From: Actinomycetes bacterium
GTDB taxonomy: Bacteria > Actinomycetota > Acidimicrobiia > Acidimicrobiales > RAAP-2
Direction: 5' to 3'
Length of the DNA: 5,110 nucleotides
Assembly: GCA_021841725.1 (NCBI GenBank)
Contig: JAKCEC010000110.1
Coordinates: 1-5,110, forward strand
Both the position numbers and the translations under genes were made by a program. The notes under the pieces were generated by a model. It worked only from the letters and a program-made list of their open reading frames with translations. It searched no databases and had not been told where the DNA came from. Positions 4,990-5,110 of this stretch are shown here, one piece after another. How positions within the stretch are numbered: position 1 is the first letter of the stretch; each line of letters begins with the position of its first letter.

Positions 4990-5110
4990 TTAGAAGTGGT
5001 AGTACTCCGGCAAGAAGTTCGTCAAGGAGTTCGGCGTGAAGCCAACGGAACTCTTGAGCGTCTTCACGACTTCACCAATACCACTGCCCGAGTACGCGTT
5101 GGGCTGACTC
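4990..5110 (-). CDS. C-terminal fragment of an unrecognised protein, probably the importer's substrate-binding protein (partial)
   Basis: The minus strand is open from the window edge to TAA (4990-4992) and gives 39 residues, ending LTNFLPEYYHF. The codons look ordinary for this genome and a strong terminator follows, so this is the real end of a gene. The fragment has no motif I can assign. Position is the only evidence for function: in peptide/nickel ABC loci the extracytoplasmic binding protein (SBP family 5) commonly lies just upstream of the OppB-type permease, often with a terminator between them that raises its expression over the channel genes. Another unrelated protein is possible. 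Confidence 0.5.
   Translation of the reverse strand, partial: SQPNAYSGSGIGEVVKTLKSSVGFTPNSLTNFLPEYYHF

Overview
The window is high-GC DNA with bacterial gene packing: five protein genes or gene fragments in 5.1 kb and no intergenic stretch over about 140 bp. It most likely comes from an actinobacterium (Actinomycetota). Three things point there. A histone-like protein with a lysine/alanine-rich repeat tail (HupB/H1 type) sits next to a coenzyme F420 gene (cofC/fbiD), a neighbourhood I recall from actinobacteria. A two-domain fused Opp/Dpp ATPase is common in that phylum. Several starts also look leaderless. The class cannot be fixed from this sequence.

Layout. Bases 1-153 (+) are the 3' end of a gene for a DNA-binding protein, seen only as five 30-bp repeats coding for the same decapeptide. 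Bases 154-235 hold two tandem hairpins, the second a likely terminator shared with the convergent gene cofC (236-784, -). A 116-bp divergent promoter region (785-900) separates cofC from a 672-residue fused ABC ATPase (901-2919, +). That gene ends 25 bp from the tail of a convergent permease pair: OppC/DppC-type (2945-3889, -) downstream of OppB/DppB-type (3890-4852, -). Upstream of the permeases are a candidate leaderless promoter, an imperfect palindrome and a strong minus-strand terminator (4920-4953). Last comes the 3' end of another minus-strand gene (4990-5110), by context probably the substrate-binding protein.

How they work together. The two permeases, the fused ATPase and the probable binding protein would make one peptide/nickel/opine-family importer. 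The receptor and channel genes lie on one strand and the motor gene on the other, tail to tail. The HU-like gene and cofC are housekeeping neighbours serving nucleoid structure and F420 synthesis, not obviously linked to the transporter.

I see no clearly novel system. The best leads are regulatory: TANNNT -10-like boxes 6-9 nt before all three gene starts that lead a transcript, GNRA-loop hairpins at 3' ends, the split convergent transporter locus, and the duplicated four-cysteine motif of the ATPase.
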